Positions 1 through 7,889 of a stretch of DNA of 64,000 bases are shown in pieces (within the stretch, counting starts at the first letter, position 1; each line of letters begins with the position of its first letter). The position numbers and the translations under genes were made by a program. The DNA is from Streptomyces sp. ATexAB-D23 (lineage in GTDB: Bacteria; Actinomycetota; Actinomycetes; Streptomycetales; Streptomycetaceae), in NCBI RefSeq assembly GCF_000373645.1, contig NZ_KB892013.1:350722-414721 (forward strand), read 5' to 3'. The notes beneath the pieces are model-generated. The model did no database searches, was not told the DNA's origin, and saw only the letters and a list, made by a program, of their open reading frames with translations.

Positions 1-833
1 TGCTCGGGGCAGATCGCGACCACCGACACGTCCTCGGGCACCGCCCGGCCCTGCTGCCGCAACAGGTTGAGCAGCGGCTCGACCGCCGACTCGTTCTGCA
101 CGATGAAACCGGTGGTGCCGGGGCGCTCGTCGAATATCCGCGACAGCGTCTGCGCCATCGCCGCGTACCCGCCCTCGCACGGCCGGTGCAGCACGCGCAC
201 CCCGGTCTCCTGCGCCTTGGCCCGTACGCCGTCGACGGTCCGCTCGGCGAACCCGGTGTGCCGCTCGTACACCGCGGCGGCCTCACCGATCACGGCGATC
301 TCACGGTGTCCCAGGCCGGCCAGGTGTTCCACGCAGAGCGCGCCGGTCGCCTCGAAGTCGAGGTCCACGCAGGTCAGTCCGTCGGTGTCGGCGGGCAGCC
401 CGATGAGCACGGCGGCCCGGTCGGTCTCGCGCAGCAGGGGCAGCCGCTCGTCGTGCAGTTCGACGTCCATGAGGATCATCGCGTCGGCGAGCGAGCTGCC
501 GGCGATCCGCCGCACGGCGGCGGGGCCCTCCTCTCCGGTGAGCAGCAGGACGTCGTAGCCGTGGGTGCGGGCGGTGGTGGCGACCGCGATGGCGATCTCC
601 ATCATCACGGGCACGTACATGTCGGTGCGCAGCGGCACCATGAGCGCGATGATGTTCGAACGGCTGCTGGCCAGGGCCCTGGCCCCGGCGTTGGGGTGGT
701 AGCCGAGCTGCTGGATGCTCTGTTCGACGCGCTCGCGGGTGGCCACCGAGATGGAGCGCTTGCCGCTGAGGACGTAGCTCACCGTGCTCGCCGAGACTCC
801 GGCGTGCTGCGCGACCTCGGCCAGGGTGACCAT
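1..833 (-). CDS. LacI-family transcriptional regulator (C-terminus cut by window edge)
   Basis: The visible 277 residues begin with a LacI helix-turn-helix (MVTLAEVAQHAGVSASTVSY, hinge with LSGKRSIS and YHPNAGARAL) and continue into the periplasmic-binding-protein-like effector domain. Family members are about 340 residues, so roughly the last 60 lie beyond base 1. They bind palindromic operators with a central CG and release them on binding a sugar. The ATG at 831-833 has a GGAG seven bases upstream. Two perfect palindromes sit upstream and flank a good promoter (separate entry), so autoregulation is likely. The sugar is unknown because any target operon lies outside the window or elsewhere. 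Confidence 0.93.
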   Translation of the reverse strand, partial: MVTLAEVAQHAGVSASTVSYVLSGKRSISVATRERVEQSIQQLGYHPNAGARALASSRSNIIALMVPLRTDMYVPVMMEIAIAVATTARTHGYDVLLLTGEEGPAAVRRIAGSSLADAMILMDVELHDERLPLLRETDRAAVLIGLPADTDGLTCVDLDFEATGALCVEHLAGLGHREIAVIGEAAAVYERHTGFAERTVDGVRAKAQETGVRVLHRPCEGGYAAMAQTLSRIFDERPGTTGFIVQNESAVEPLLNLLRQQGRAVPEDVSVVAICPE

Positions 834-907
834 TCAGCTCTCCATCACGGACGTCGTCGGGCCCGGCATGCGAACCGGTCTGCTCCGGCACTTTCGGTCA
901 GATGCGG

Positions 908-1009
908 CGAAGCGCTTCGACTCCGCCCTCTCCACCTGCGACATGGAGAGACAGCGCGAGCCTAGACCCGCTGGGTTCACATGTCCAGACCAGTATCGAA
1001 GCGCTTCGA
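908..1009 (-). promoter_or_regulatory. Promoter of the LacI gene flanked by two palindromic operators
   Basis: On the minus strand TGGACA (982-987) and TAGGCT (959-964) are separated by exactly 17 bases, a good vegetative-type promoter with a start near 952. The palindrome TCGAAGCGCTTCGA (996-1009) lies just upstream of the -35, and CGAAGCGCTTCG (908-919) lies about 35 bases downstream of the start. Both have the central CG typical of LacI-family operators; their centres are 89 bp apart. The 17-base string GAAGCGCTTCGACTCCG is shared by both sites. Binding by the adjacent LacI protein is inference. Confidence 0.72.
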
Positions 1010-1110
1010 CTCCGGGTTTCGCCGCCATCCAGACCCGGGAGCGGCCGTGGCGGCGGCCGCTTCGGCCACCGCCACGATATGCCTGCCCGCCGGTCCCGCG
1101 TCACATCGGC

Positions 1111-2364
1111 TCAGGTGCCGAGCAGGACCGGGAAGGACTCCATGTCGTTCTGCGTCATCACCGGGAGGTTGCGCAGCTCCGAGTCCGGTACGGCGAGCCG
1201 CAGGCGCGGGAAGCGGGCGAAGAGCGCCGGCAGGGCGATGCCCGCCTCGACCCGGGACAGCGCGGCGCCGGGGCAGATGTGCGGCCCGTGCCCGAAGGTC
1301 ATGTGCCGGATGGGGGTGGCGCGCGTGATGTCGAAGGCGTCGGCGTCGGGTCCGTGCTGCTCGGGGTCACGGCCGATCACCCGGTAGGAGATGACCACGC
1401 CCTCGCCCTTGGCGATGACGTCGTCGCCCACTTGGATGTCCTCGGTGGCGAACCGCATGAGCAGGTGGGTGGTGGGGGTGTCGAACCGCAGGGTCTCCTC
1501 GATCACGGTCTCCCAGGGGATCTCTCCGTCGAGGACCATCCGCAGCTGCCCGGGGTGGGCCAGCAGGGCGCGTACGGCGTTGAGGATGAGCCCGATCGTG
1601 GTCTCGTGCCCGGCGGCGACCATCGCCTTGAGGTTGCCGATCACCTCCTCCTCGGTCAGCGGCTCGCCGCCCTCCTCGGCGAGGATGAGCCCGGAGGTCA
1701 GGTCGTCGGTCGGCCGCGCGGTCTTCTCGCGTACGAGCCCGGCGTAGAAGTCGTCCAGGTCGGCGAGGAGGGCGAGGCGCTCGTCCTGCGGGGTGAGCAT
1801 CGAGAAGAAGGCCTTGTACTGACGGGTCAGCATGGCGTTCTCCGCCGGGTCGACCCCCATCAGCATGCCGACGACCCGCATCGGCAGCGGCTGGGCGAAC
1901 ACCGCCTTGAGGTCGACGACGGCTCCGTCCCGGCCACCCTCCTCCAGCGCGTCCAGCAGCTCCGCGGTGAACTTCTCGATGTCCGGCCGGATCGCCTCCA
2001 GCCGGCGGGGCGTGAGCGCCTGGGAGGTCTTTGTCCGCAGCCGGCGGTGTTCGGCGCCGTCGACCGTGAACATGGACCGCCCGGCGTCGATCATCCCGAT
2101 GAGCGGCCACTCGCGTGTGACCGCGCCGCTCTGCCACAGCCCCCAGGCGCCGATGTCCTTCACCAGGCGCGGGTCGACCAGGAGCTGCCGGGCGTCCGCG
2201 TGCCGGGTGAGGGTCCAGGCGGGCACGCCCAGGAGCTCGATCCGCGCCAGCCGTCCGGCGTCGCGCAGCCGCGCCGTCTCCCCGTCCAGGTCCCGGACCA
2301 TGGGGTCGATCACGACGGTCCCACCGTGCTGGGCCGCTGCCTGGGTGGCGTGGGGGCAGTTCAC
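1111..2364 (-). CDS. Cytochrome P450, CYP154-like (second gene of coupled pair)
   Basis: A 417-residue soluble bacterial P450 monooxygenase. It has the I-helix oxygen-activation motif AGHETT, the K-helix ExxR (ETLR, about residue 290) and a canonical heme-binding loop FGHGPHICPG with the thiolate Cys near 364. The C-terminal PVMTQNDMESFPVLLG resembles CYP154 enzymes. The GTG start at 2364 overlaps the stop of the upstream P450 in a GTGA tetranucleotide, so the two are translationally coupled. No ferredoxin or reductase is adjacent, so electron partners must be encoded elsewhere. Substrate cannot be read from sequence; CYP154s hydroxylate steroids, fatty acids and macrolide-like compounds. Confidence 0.93.
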   Translation of the reverse strand: MNCPHATQAAAQHGGTVVIDPMVRDLDGETARLRDAGRLARIELLGVPAWTLTRHADARQLLVDPRLVKDIGAWGLWQSGAVTREWPLIGMIDAGRSMFTVDGAEHRRLRTKTSQALTPRRLEAIRPDIEKFTAELLDALEEGGRDGAVVDLKAVFAQPLPMRVVGMLMGVDPAENAMLTRQYKAFFSMLTPQDERLALLADLDDFYAGLVREKTARPTDDLTSGLILAEEGGEPLTEEEVIGNLKAMVAAGHETTIGLILNAVRALLAHPGQLRMVLDGEIPWETVIEETLRFDTPTTHLLMRFATEDIQVGDDVIAKGEGVVISYRVIGRDPEQHGPDADAFDITRATPIRHMTFGHGPHICPGAALSRVEAGIALPALFARFPRLRLAVPDSELRNLPVMTQNDMESFPVLLGT

Positions 2365-3656
2365 GAGAAGTCTCCTGTCGTACGTACGGGGGTGAACCGG
2401 ACGGGGAGCGAGGTGTTGCCGCGCAGGAAGGCGGAGGGCCGTCGCACGAGGTCCTCGACGGGGACGTCGAGCCGGAGATCGGGCAGCCGGTCGAGCAGCA
2501 CCTCGATGCCGGTCCTGGCGATGATCTCGGCGATCTCCTGGGCGGGGAACGGGCACCGGTACTCGCCGTGGCTGAAGGCCAGGTGCGCGCCGTTGCCGCC
2601 CTGGGCGGACGAACCGCCGGCGGACAGGCCCGAGCGGATCAACGGGTCGGTGTTGGCGGCCCCGAGGCCGAGCAGCAGCATGTCCCCGCGCCCGATCCGC
2701 TGTCCGCCGAGCTGGGTTTCGCGTGCGGCCCAGCGCCCGGCGAGGATCTGGGTGGGGGTGTCCTCCCACAGCACCTCGTTCATGGCCTCGCCGATGCTGC
2801 GCCGGCCGTGGACCATGGAGTCGGCGAACTCGTCCTCGGTGAGCATCAGCCGCAGGGAGTTGCTGATCCAGTCCGCGGTGGGCAGATGACCGGCGGCCGT
2901 GACGGCCATCAGGTCGAGCGTGTACTCCTCGTCGGTGAACTTCTCGGGGAAGGCCAGCATGCGTGAGGTGACGTCGTCCCCCGGCTCGGCCCGCTTGGCG
3001 GCGACCAGCCGCGCCATGTACTCCCCGAACCGCAGATGCGCGCTCTGCGCCTCCGGCCCGCCGTCCGCCAGGTCCTTCAGCACCTGGGCGATGCCGATGC
3101 CCTCGTCGTCGGGGAAGCCGACCAGACGGGCGAGGACGAGCACGGGGAGGGGTTCGCAGAAGTCGGCGACGAGGTCGGCGGTGCCCCGGCTGCACACGTC
3201 GTCGACCAGCCGGTCGGCCAGCTCCTCGCAGTGGCTGCGGATCCGGAACGGGTCGGCGCCTTCGAGTGCGGGCCCGACCATGCGGACGTGGCGCCGGTGC
3301 TCCTCCCCCGCGCTGAAGTAGATGGACGGCAGGGGCCGTCCCACCATCGGCAGCAGGGGCCAGTCCTCGGGGATGTGCGGCCACTGGTTCCAGAGGCCGA
3401 CATCCCGCGGGAACAACTCCCCGTCGCTGGTGACGCGGTGGAGCTCGCGGTACCCGACGACCAGCCAGGCGGGGAAGCCGCCGGGCAGTTCGACGGGGAC
3501 GACGGGCCCGTGGTCGCGCCGCATGGCGCGGTAGACCACCTGGGGTTCCGTCTGGAATCCAGGACCCCAGAGCGGGACGGCACCGGCGTGGGCCGGGCAG
3601 CCGGACGGGGGTGGCGGAGCGGCGACTGCGGGCTCCGCCGGAGAGGGGTGTGTCAT
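2361..3656 (-). CDS. Cytochrome P450, CYP157-like, lacking the K-helix ExxR
   Basis: A 431-residue P450-fold protein. The start at 3656 (MTHPSP) is chosen because AGGAGT lies about ten bases upstream; an in-frame ATG ten codons earlier has no such site. The I-helix carries AAGHLPTADW. Where other P450s have ExxR this protein has EVLW (about 294-297), and the heme loop reads FSHGEYRCPFPAQE (Cys near 368) without the usual CxG. Loss of ExxR is the published hallmark of the Streptomyces CYP157 family, which usually precedes a CYP154, as here. In Streptomyces such pairs often sit at the end of 'conservons' (kinase-like, roadblock, DUF742, GTPase); none of these genes is beside this pair. Catalytic activity is uncertain. 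Confidence 0.9.
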   Translation of the reverse strand: MTHPSPAEPAVAAPPPPSGCPAHAGAVPLWGPGFQTEPQVVYRAMRRDHGPVVPVELPGGFPAWLVVGYRELHRVTSDGELFPRDVGLWNQWPHIPEDWPLLPMVGRPLPSIYFSAGEEHRRHVRMVGPALEGADPFRIRSHCEELADRLVDDVCSRGTADLVADFCEPLPVLVLARLVGFPDDEGIGIAQVLKDLADGGPEAQSAHLRFGEYMARLVAAKRAEPGDDVTSRMLAFPEKFTDEEYTLDLMAVTAAGHLPTADWISNSLRLMLTEDEFADSMVHGRRSIGEAMNEVLWEDTPTQILAGRWAARETQLGGQRIGRGDMLLLGLGAANTDPLIRSGLSAGGSSAQGGNGAHLAFSHGEYRCPFPAQEIAEIIARTGIEVLLDRLPDLRLDVPVEDLVRRPSAFLRGNTSLPVRFTPVRTTGDFS

Positions 3657-3873
3657 GAATCCTGACTCCTGGGGCGACAACTGCACGCGTCAAGATCACG
3701 CGGTCAACACCCGTTCACTATAAGGAGTTTGCGTGACGCAGGAACTACAAACTGCGAGCAATTCCGAACCCCGGGCGATCAAAAAGGGTGACAACCATGC
3801 ACCTTTGACGCGCATCGCTCCGAGCCGCGCGGACCGCGCACCCCGCGTGACCCCCGGCCGGACCTCCCGGGCC

Positions 3874-3904
3874 GCTGCCGGGGCCGAACACCGGCCCCGG
3901 CAGC
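3874..3904 (-). terminator. GC-rich hairpin downstream of the reductase gene
   Basis: A perfect 13-bp stem (GCTGCCGGGGCCG at 3874-3886 with its complement at 3892-3904) and five-base loop lie 22 bases past the stop of the minus-strand reductase. There is no U-tract, as is common for actinobacterial terminators. Confidence 0.6.
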
Positions 3905-3926
3905 GCCCGTTCGCCCCGGCCGGGGG

Positions 3927-5000
3927 TCACGCCGCGTACGGGTGGGCCGGGTAGGTCAGATAGCCCGCGTCGCCGCCCTGGTAGTACGTGGCCTCGTCGA
4001 CGGGTGCGATCGGCAGTCCGGCGCGCAGGCGCTCGACGAGGTCGGGGTTGGAGATGAAGGCCCGGCCGAAGCTGATGAGGTCGGCGCCCAGCCCGAGCCA
4101 GTGGTCGGCGTCGTCCCGGCCGGTCTGCTTGGGCCCCATCGGGACCACGGGGTTGACGACGAGCGTGCCCGGCCAGGCCCGGCGCAGGGTGAGGAGCACG
4201 TCCTCGTCCGCGGTGGCCTCAAGGTGCACGTAGGCCAGACCGAGCGGGGCCAGTTCGGCCAGCAGCGCGGCGTACAGCTCGCGGACCTCGCTCTCCCGGA
4301 CCCCCCAGAACTCGCCGCCCGGGGAGAGCCGGATGCCGGTCCTGGCCCCGCCGACGGCGTCGACGGTGGCGGTCACGGCCTCGACGGCGAAGCGGATCCG
4401 GTTGGCGACCGGGCCGCCGTAGCGGTCCGTGCGCAGGTTGGCGTTGGACGAGAGGAACTGCGAGATCAGGTAGCCGTTGGCGCCGTGCAGTTCCACGCCG
4501 TCGAAGCCCGCCTCGACGGCGCGCCGGGCGGCGCGGGCGTACGACCGGGCGTGCTCGGGCACTTCAGCCGTGTCCAGGGCGCGCGGTGTCGGGGCCGGCT
4601 GCGGCCCCGACGGGGTGAACACGTCCCCGGTGGCGGCCACCGCCGACGGCCCCACCGGCCGCATGCCGGTGGTGTCGGGATGCGAGACCCGGCCACCGTG
4701 CATGATCTGGGCGAAGATCCGTCCGCCGTTGGTGTGCACCGCCGAGGTCACCGGCCGCCACGCGGCGACCTGCTCGTCGGTGTGCAGCCCCGGCGTACCC
4801 GGGTTGGACTGCCCGATCGCGCTGGGCTGCACACCCTCGCTGACGATCAGTCCGGCGGTGGCCCGCTGGGCGTAGTAGGCCGCCATCGAGGGCGTCGCCA
4901 GTCCGCCGGCGGCGGCCCTGACCCGCGTCATGGGGGCCATGACGACTCGGTTGGGCAGGGTCAGGCCACCGAGCGGGTAGCTGCTGAAGAGGGTCGTCAC
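3927..5000 (-). CDS. Old yellow enzyme family alkene reductase (NADH:flavin oxidoreductase)
   Basis: A 357-residue FMN-dependent TIM-barrel reductase of the NemA/OYE type, expected to reduce activated C=C bonds or nitro groups with NAD(P)H. Evidence: N-terminal LPNRVVMAPMTR, FAQIMHGGRVSHP, the HGANGYLISQF motif whose His/Asn pair binds the substrate carbonyl, and C-terminal LISFGRAFISNPDL for the FMN phosphate. Length fits the family. GTG start at 5000 with AAGGAG eight bases upstream. It is divergent from a MerR regulator, and its promoter has the long spacer expected for MerR activation, so induction by an electrophile or similar stress is likely (inference). Confidence 0.93.
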   Translation of the reverse strand: MTTLFSSYPLGGLTLPNRVVMAPMTRVRAAAGGLATPSMAAYYAQRATAGLIVSEGVQPSAIGQSNPGTPGLHTDEQVAAWRPVTSAVHTNGGRIFAQIMHGGRVSHPDTTGMRPVGPSAVAATGDVFTPSGPQPAPTPRALDTAEVPEHARSYARAARRAVEAGFDGVELHGANGYLISQFLSSNANLRTDRYGGPVANRIRFAVEAVTATVDAVGGARTGIRLSPGGEFWGVRESEVRELYAALLAELAPLGLAYVHLEATADEDVLLTLRRAWPGTLVVNPVVPMGPKQTGRDDADHWLGLGADLISFGRAFISNPDLVERLRAGLPIAPVDEATYYQGGDAGYLTYPAHPYAA

Positions 5001-5048
5001 GTCAGAACTCCTTCACGTCCGCGGCGCCCGGAGCCGGGCACAGCAGCT

Positions 5049-5080
5049 ACGCTAAAACCTGACACTGACGTCAGAGGCAA
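5049..5080 (-). promoter_or_regulatory. MerR-type long-spacer promoter of the reductase gene
   Basis: On the minus strand TTGCCT (5075-5080) and TAGCGT (5049-5054) are 20 bases apart, longer than the usual 17. The spacer contains the perfect palindrome CTGACGTCAG (5065-5074) within a looser dyad (5057-5078). MerR activators untwist exactly this kind of 19-20-bp spacer. The adjacent divergent MerR gene is the obvious regulator (inference). Confidence 0.7.
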
Positions 5081-5155
5081 GTGTTTGTGACGCAGGACAC
5101 AGGCCCGGCTCGGACACGGGCCACGGGACAGCGCGGAACACGGCCGGGAGGCTTC

Positions 5156-5536
5156 ATGCGGATCGGGCAGCTCGCGTCACGGACCGGAGTCAGCGTCCGG
5201 TCCGTGCGCTACTACGAGGAGCAGGGGCTGCTCACGGGCGCCCGCAGCCCCGGCGGCCAGCGGATCTATACGGACGCCGATGTGGAGCGGGTCGTGTTCA
5301 TCCAGCGGATGTACGGCGCGGGCCTGTCCAGCCGCACCATCGCCGAGGTGCTGCCCTGTGTGGACGCGCCGAGCGAGGCGAACTCGGACTCCGCGCTGGA
5401 GCGGCTGGCACTGGAACGCGACCGGCTCGACGCCCACATCGCCGAGCTCCTGCGGACGAGGGACGCCCTCGATGTGCTGATGGCCACGGCTCGGGCCCAC
5501 CGGGACCAGCTGGGGACGGCCCCGCTCAGCCGGTGA
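5156..5536 (+). CDS. MerR-family transcriptional regulator
   Basis: A 126-residue regulator: winged HTH at the N-terminus (MRIGQLASRTGVSVRSVRYY then GLL...RSPGGQRIY), and a C-terminal coiled coil (ALERLALERDRLDAHIAELLRTRDALDVL) for dimerisation. The start is placed at 5156, where GGGAGG lies five bases upstream; an in-frame GTG 75 bases earlier has no support. There is no Cys cluster in the C-terminal region, so it does not look like a heavy-metal or SoxR-type sensor. It is transcribed away from the reductase it most likely controls. Its last 11 bases overlap the convergent phospholipase gene. Confidence 0.92.
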   Translation: MRIGQLASRTGVSVRSVRYYEEQGLLTGARSPGGQRIYTDADVERVVFIQRMYGAGLSSRTIAEVLPCVDAPSEANSDSALERLALERDRLDAHIAELLRTRDALDVLMATARAHRDQLGTAPLSR

Positions 5537-7592
5537 CAAGTCCGGGGTCGCTCGTGCCGGGTTCGCCCGTCTCGACATGGCCGGCGAAACGGCGGAGGAA
5601 CGTGGTGTCGCCGTCGTCGGCCACGGTGATGTCGTACCAGTGGCCGCTTCCCCGCAGATCGAGGGTGCGGGTCACGGTCTCGCCCGCGGCCACGGTGACG
5701 GTCCGCACCGCTCCCCCGTAGGCCGCCGCGCTGCGGACGGTCAGCCGGGCGTTCCCGGGGCCGGCGTGGGCGAAGGTGAGTTCCAGCTGTCCGCCGGCCG
5801 CCACATGACGCGCCGTCACCTCGGGCCCGGCCGTCTTCCCCGGGCCCCGGAACGAGCGCAGGAATCCGTTCGGGCCGTGGACGGTGAGGTCGGTCAGCCC
5901 GTCGGAGTAGGCGGTGTTCCAGGTGTCCGCGAGCGTGTCACCCGCCCCGGTGGTGTAGGTCCAGGGCCCGTCGGTGCGGTTGGCGGACGTCACGAGGAAC
6001 TGCGCGCCGGCCGCCGGACCGGCGCCGAAGGTGAGCCGGTATGTGCCCGCGGCCGGATCGGCGGCCCCGTCGACCAGCGGCGCGTAGGGCAGCGGGCGGG
6101 TGGGGCGCGTGCCGCGTTCCTGGCCCGGCACCGCCCCGGTGGCGGGCGGCACGGGTACGTAGTCGGGGTGCCGGTCGCCGTCCGGGGGCTCGTACCCGGC
6201 CGTGGAGGGCAGGTCGGGCGCCGAGGTGTCCGTACGCCGGAAGTCGAACGCGGAGGTCAGGTCGCCGCAGACGGCCCGCCGCCAGGGCGAGATATGGGGC
6301 TCGTGGACGCCGAAGCGCCGCTCCATGAACCGGATGACGGACGTGTGGTCGAAGACCTCGGAGCAGGCGTAGCCGCCGGTGCTCCAGGGCGAGACGACGG
6401 TCATGGGGACGCGCTGGCCGAGCCCGTACGGTCCGGCGGCGTAACGCGCGTCGCCGGGGAAGTAGTCGGCCGAGGTGTCGACGGTGGACAGTCCCTGCGC
6501 GGGGCCGGACGGGACGAAGGGCGGCACGACGTGGTCGAAGAAGCCGTCGTTCTCGTCATAGGTGAGGAAGAGGGCGGTACGTCCCCAGACCTCGGGGTCG
6601 GCGGTCAGCACGTCCAGCACCTGGGCGATGTACCAGGCTCCGTAGTTCGCGGGCCAGTTGGGGTGTTCGCTGAAGGCCTCGGGGGACACGATCCAGGACA
6701 CCGAGGGCAGCGTCCCGGCCCGGATGTCGGCCCTGAGGTCGTCGAGCAGCCCGCCGCCGCCCTTGATGTCACTGCCGGTGCGCGCCTTGTCGTACAGGGG
6801 GTCGCCGGGCCGGGCGTCGCGGTAACTGTTGAAGTAGAGAAGCGAGTTGTCGCCGTAGGTGCCCCGGTAGGCGTCGTTGATCCAGCCCCAGGAGCCGGCG
6901 GCGTCGAGCCCGTCACCGATGTCCTGGTAGACCTTCCACGACACCCCGGCCTGCTCCAGCCGCTCGGGGTAGGTCGTCCAGCCGTACCCCGCCTCGTCGT
7001 TGCCCAGCTCGGGCCCCCCGCCGGTCCCGTCGTTGCCGGTGCAGCCGCTCCACAGGTAGTAGCGGTTGGGGTCGGTCGACCCGATGAACGAGCAGTGGTA
7101 GGCGTCGCAGACGGTGAACGCGTCGGCGAGCGCGTAGTGGAAGGGGATGTCCTCCCGCGTGAGGTGGGCCATCGTCGTCGCCGTCTTGGCGGGCACCCAC
7201 TGGTCGTAGGCCCCCTTGTTGAACGCCCGGTGGCCGCCCGCCCAGTCGTGGTTCAGGTCCTGGAGGAACTGCATCCCGAGTTCATCGGCCGGCGGCCGGA
7301 ACGGCAGCACCTCTCGCCCGGCCGCGTCCGCCTGGTGCCAGACCGGCTTCCCGCCGGGCAGCGTGACGGGCCGCGGGTCGCCGTACCCCCGTATGCCCTT
7401 CATCGTCCCGAAGTAGTGGTCGAAGGAACGATTCTCCTGCATCAGGACGACGATGTGCTCGACATCCTCGATGGTGCCCGTACGCCCCCGCGCCGGGAGG
7501 GACGCGGCGCGGGCGATGCTGCCCGACAGCGCACTGAGGGCGACGGAGCTCCCGGCGAGCTTCAGGAGCCGGCGGCGGTCGATGTCTGCCAT
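5526..7592 (-). CDS. Tat-exported phosphocholine-preferring phospholipase C
   Basis: A 688-residue secreted phosphoesterase of the bacterial acid phosphatase/PLC family, the usual length for the phosphocholine-specific type. The N-terminus MADIDRRRLLKLAG is a twin-arginine signal followed by a hydrophobic stretch and an Ala-rich cleavage region. The catalytic domain opens with IEDVEHIVVLMQENRSFDHYFG, typical of the family, with FLTYDENDGFFDHVVPP further on as metal-site region. After residue 470 come two repeated beta-sandwich modules (DUF756 type) starting at GTYRLTFGAG and LELTFAHAG. It likely cleaves phosphatidylcholine or sphingomyelin outside the cell to scavenge phosphate and choline. 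The site before the ATG is weak; a TAGGTT -10-like element lies at 7633-7638. Confidence 0.93.
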   Translation of the reverse strand: MADIDRRRLLKLAGSSVALSALSGSIARAASLPARGRTGTIEDVEHIVVLMQENRSFDHYFGTMKGIRGYGDPRPVTLPGGKPVWHQADAAGREVLPFRPPADELGMQFLQDLNHDWAGGHRAFNKGAYDQWVPAKTATTMAHLTREDIPFHYALADAFTVCDAYHCSFIGSTDPNRYYLWSGCTGNDGTGGGPELGNDEAGYGWTTYPERLEQAGVSWKVYQDIGDGLDAAGSWGWINDAYRGTYGDNSLLYFNSYRDARPGDPLYDKARTGSDIKGGGGLLDDLRADIRAGTLPSVSWIVSPEAFSEHPNWPANYGAWYIAQVLDVLTADPEVWGRTALFLTYDENDGFFDHVVPPFVPSGPAQGLSTVDTSADYFPGDARYAAGPYGLGQRVPMTVVSPWSTGGYACSEVFDHTSVIRFMERRFGVHEPHISPWRRAVCGDLTSAFDFRRTDTSAPDLPSTAGYEPPDGDRHPDYVPVPPATGAVPGQERGTRPTRPLPYAPLVDGAADPAAGTYRLTFGAGPAAGAQFLVTSANRTDGPWTYTTGAGDTLADTWNTAYSDGLTDLTVHGPNGFLRSFRGPGKTAGPEVTARHVAAGGQLELTFAHAGPGNARLTVRSAAAYGGAVRTVTVAAGETVTRTLDLRGSGHWYDITVADDGDTTFLRRFAGHVETGEPGTSDPGLVTG

Positions 7593-7796
7593 GGGTGGGG
7601 GCCTTTGCGGGTGGGGGGATGGGCAAGGGGCGAACCTACCCGCCGCGCCGGTGTTCATTCCCCGGCCGGCCGCCTCGGCCCACTGCCCGGATCCGGCAGG
7701 CTCACGGCCACGTCGTTGCCGACTCGCCCTCTTGATGGCGGGGCCCGGCACCGCGAGGCTGTGCGGGCAGTAAGCACCGCCGAGAGGGCGCGAGGG

Positions 7797-7881
7797 CCTG
7801 TCTTCGAACTGCCGTCGTCGCCCGGCAGACGCAGCTCGAAGACAGGTCCTGGGGACGGCAGTTCGAAGACAGGTCCTGGGG
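7797..7881. repeat. Short repeat cluster with TTCGAA cores (one inverted, two direct copies)
   Basis: CCTGTCTTCGAACTGCCGTC at 7797-7816 is repeated exactly, inverted, at 7854-7873. In addition TCGAAGACAGGTCCTGGGG occurs at 7836-7854 and again at 7863-7881, a direct repeat with a 27-base period. The last copy ends nine bases before the GTG of the next gene and supplies its only G-rich ribosome-binding site. The cluster could be a regulator-binding array, a switchable mRNA structure over the start site, or a dispersed repeat. Confidence 0.85.
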
Positions 7882-7889
7882 GGCCGCAG

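Noticed and set aside
784..2889. Long plus-strand open frame opposite the P450 genes
   Set aside because: It is a high-GC shadow frame, rich in Arg/Gly/His with no domain, and lies antisense to two well-supported P450s.
1111..5000. A biosynthetic gene cluster built around the P450s, reductase and later FabH
   Set aside because: No PKS, NRPS, terpene synthase or other core enzyme; FabH is over 20 kb away among unrelated genes.
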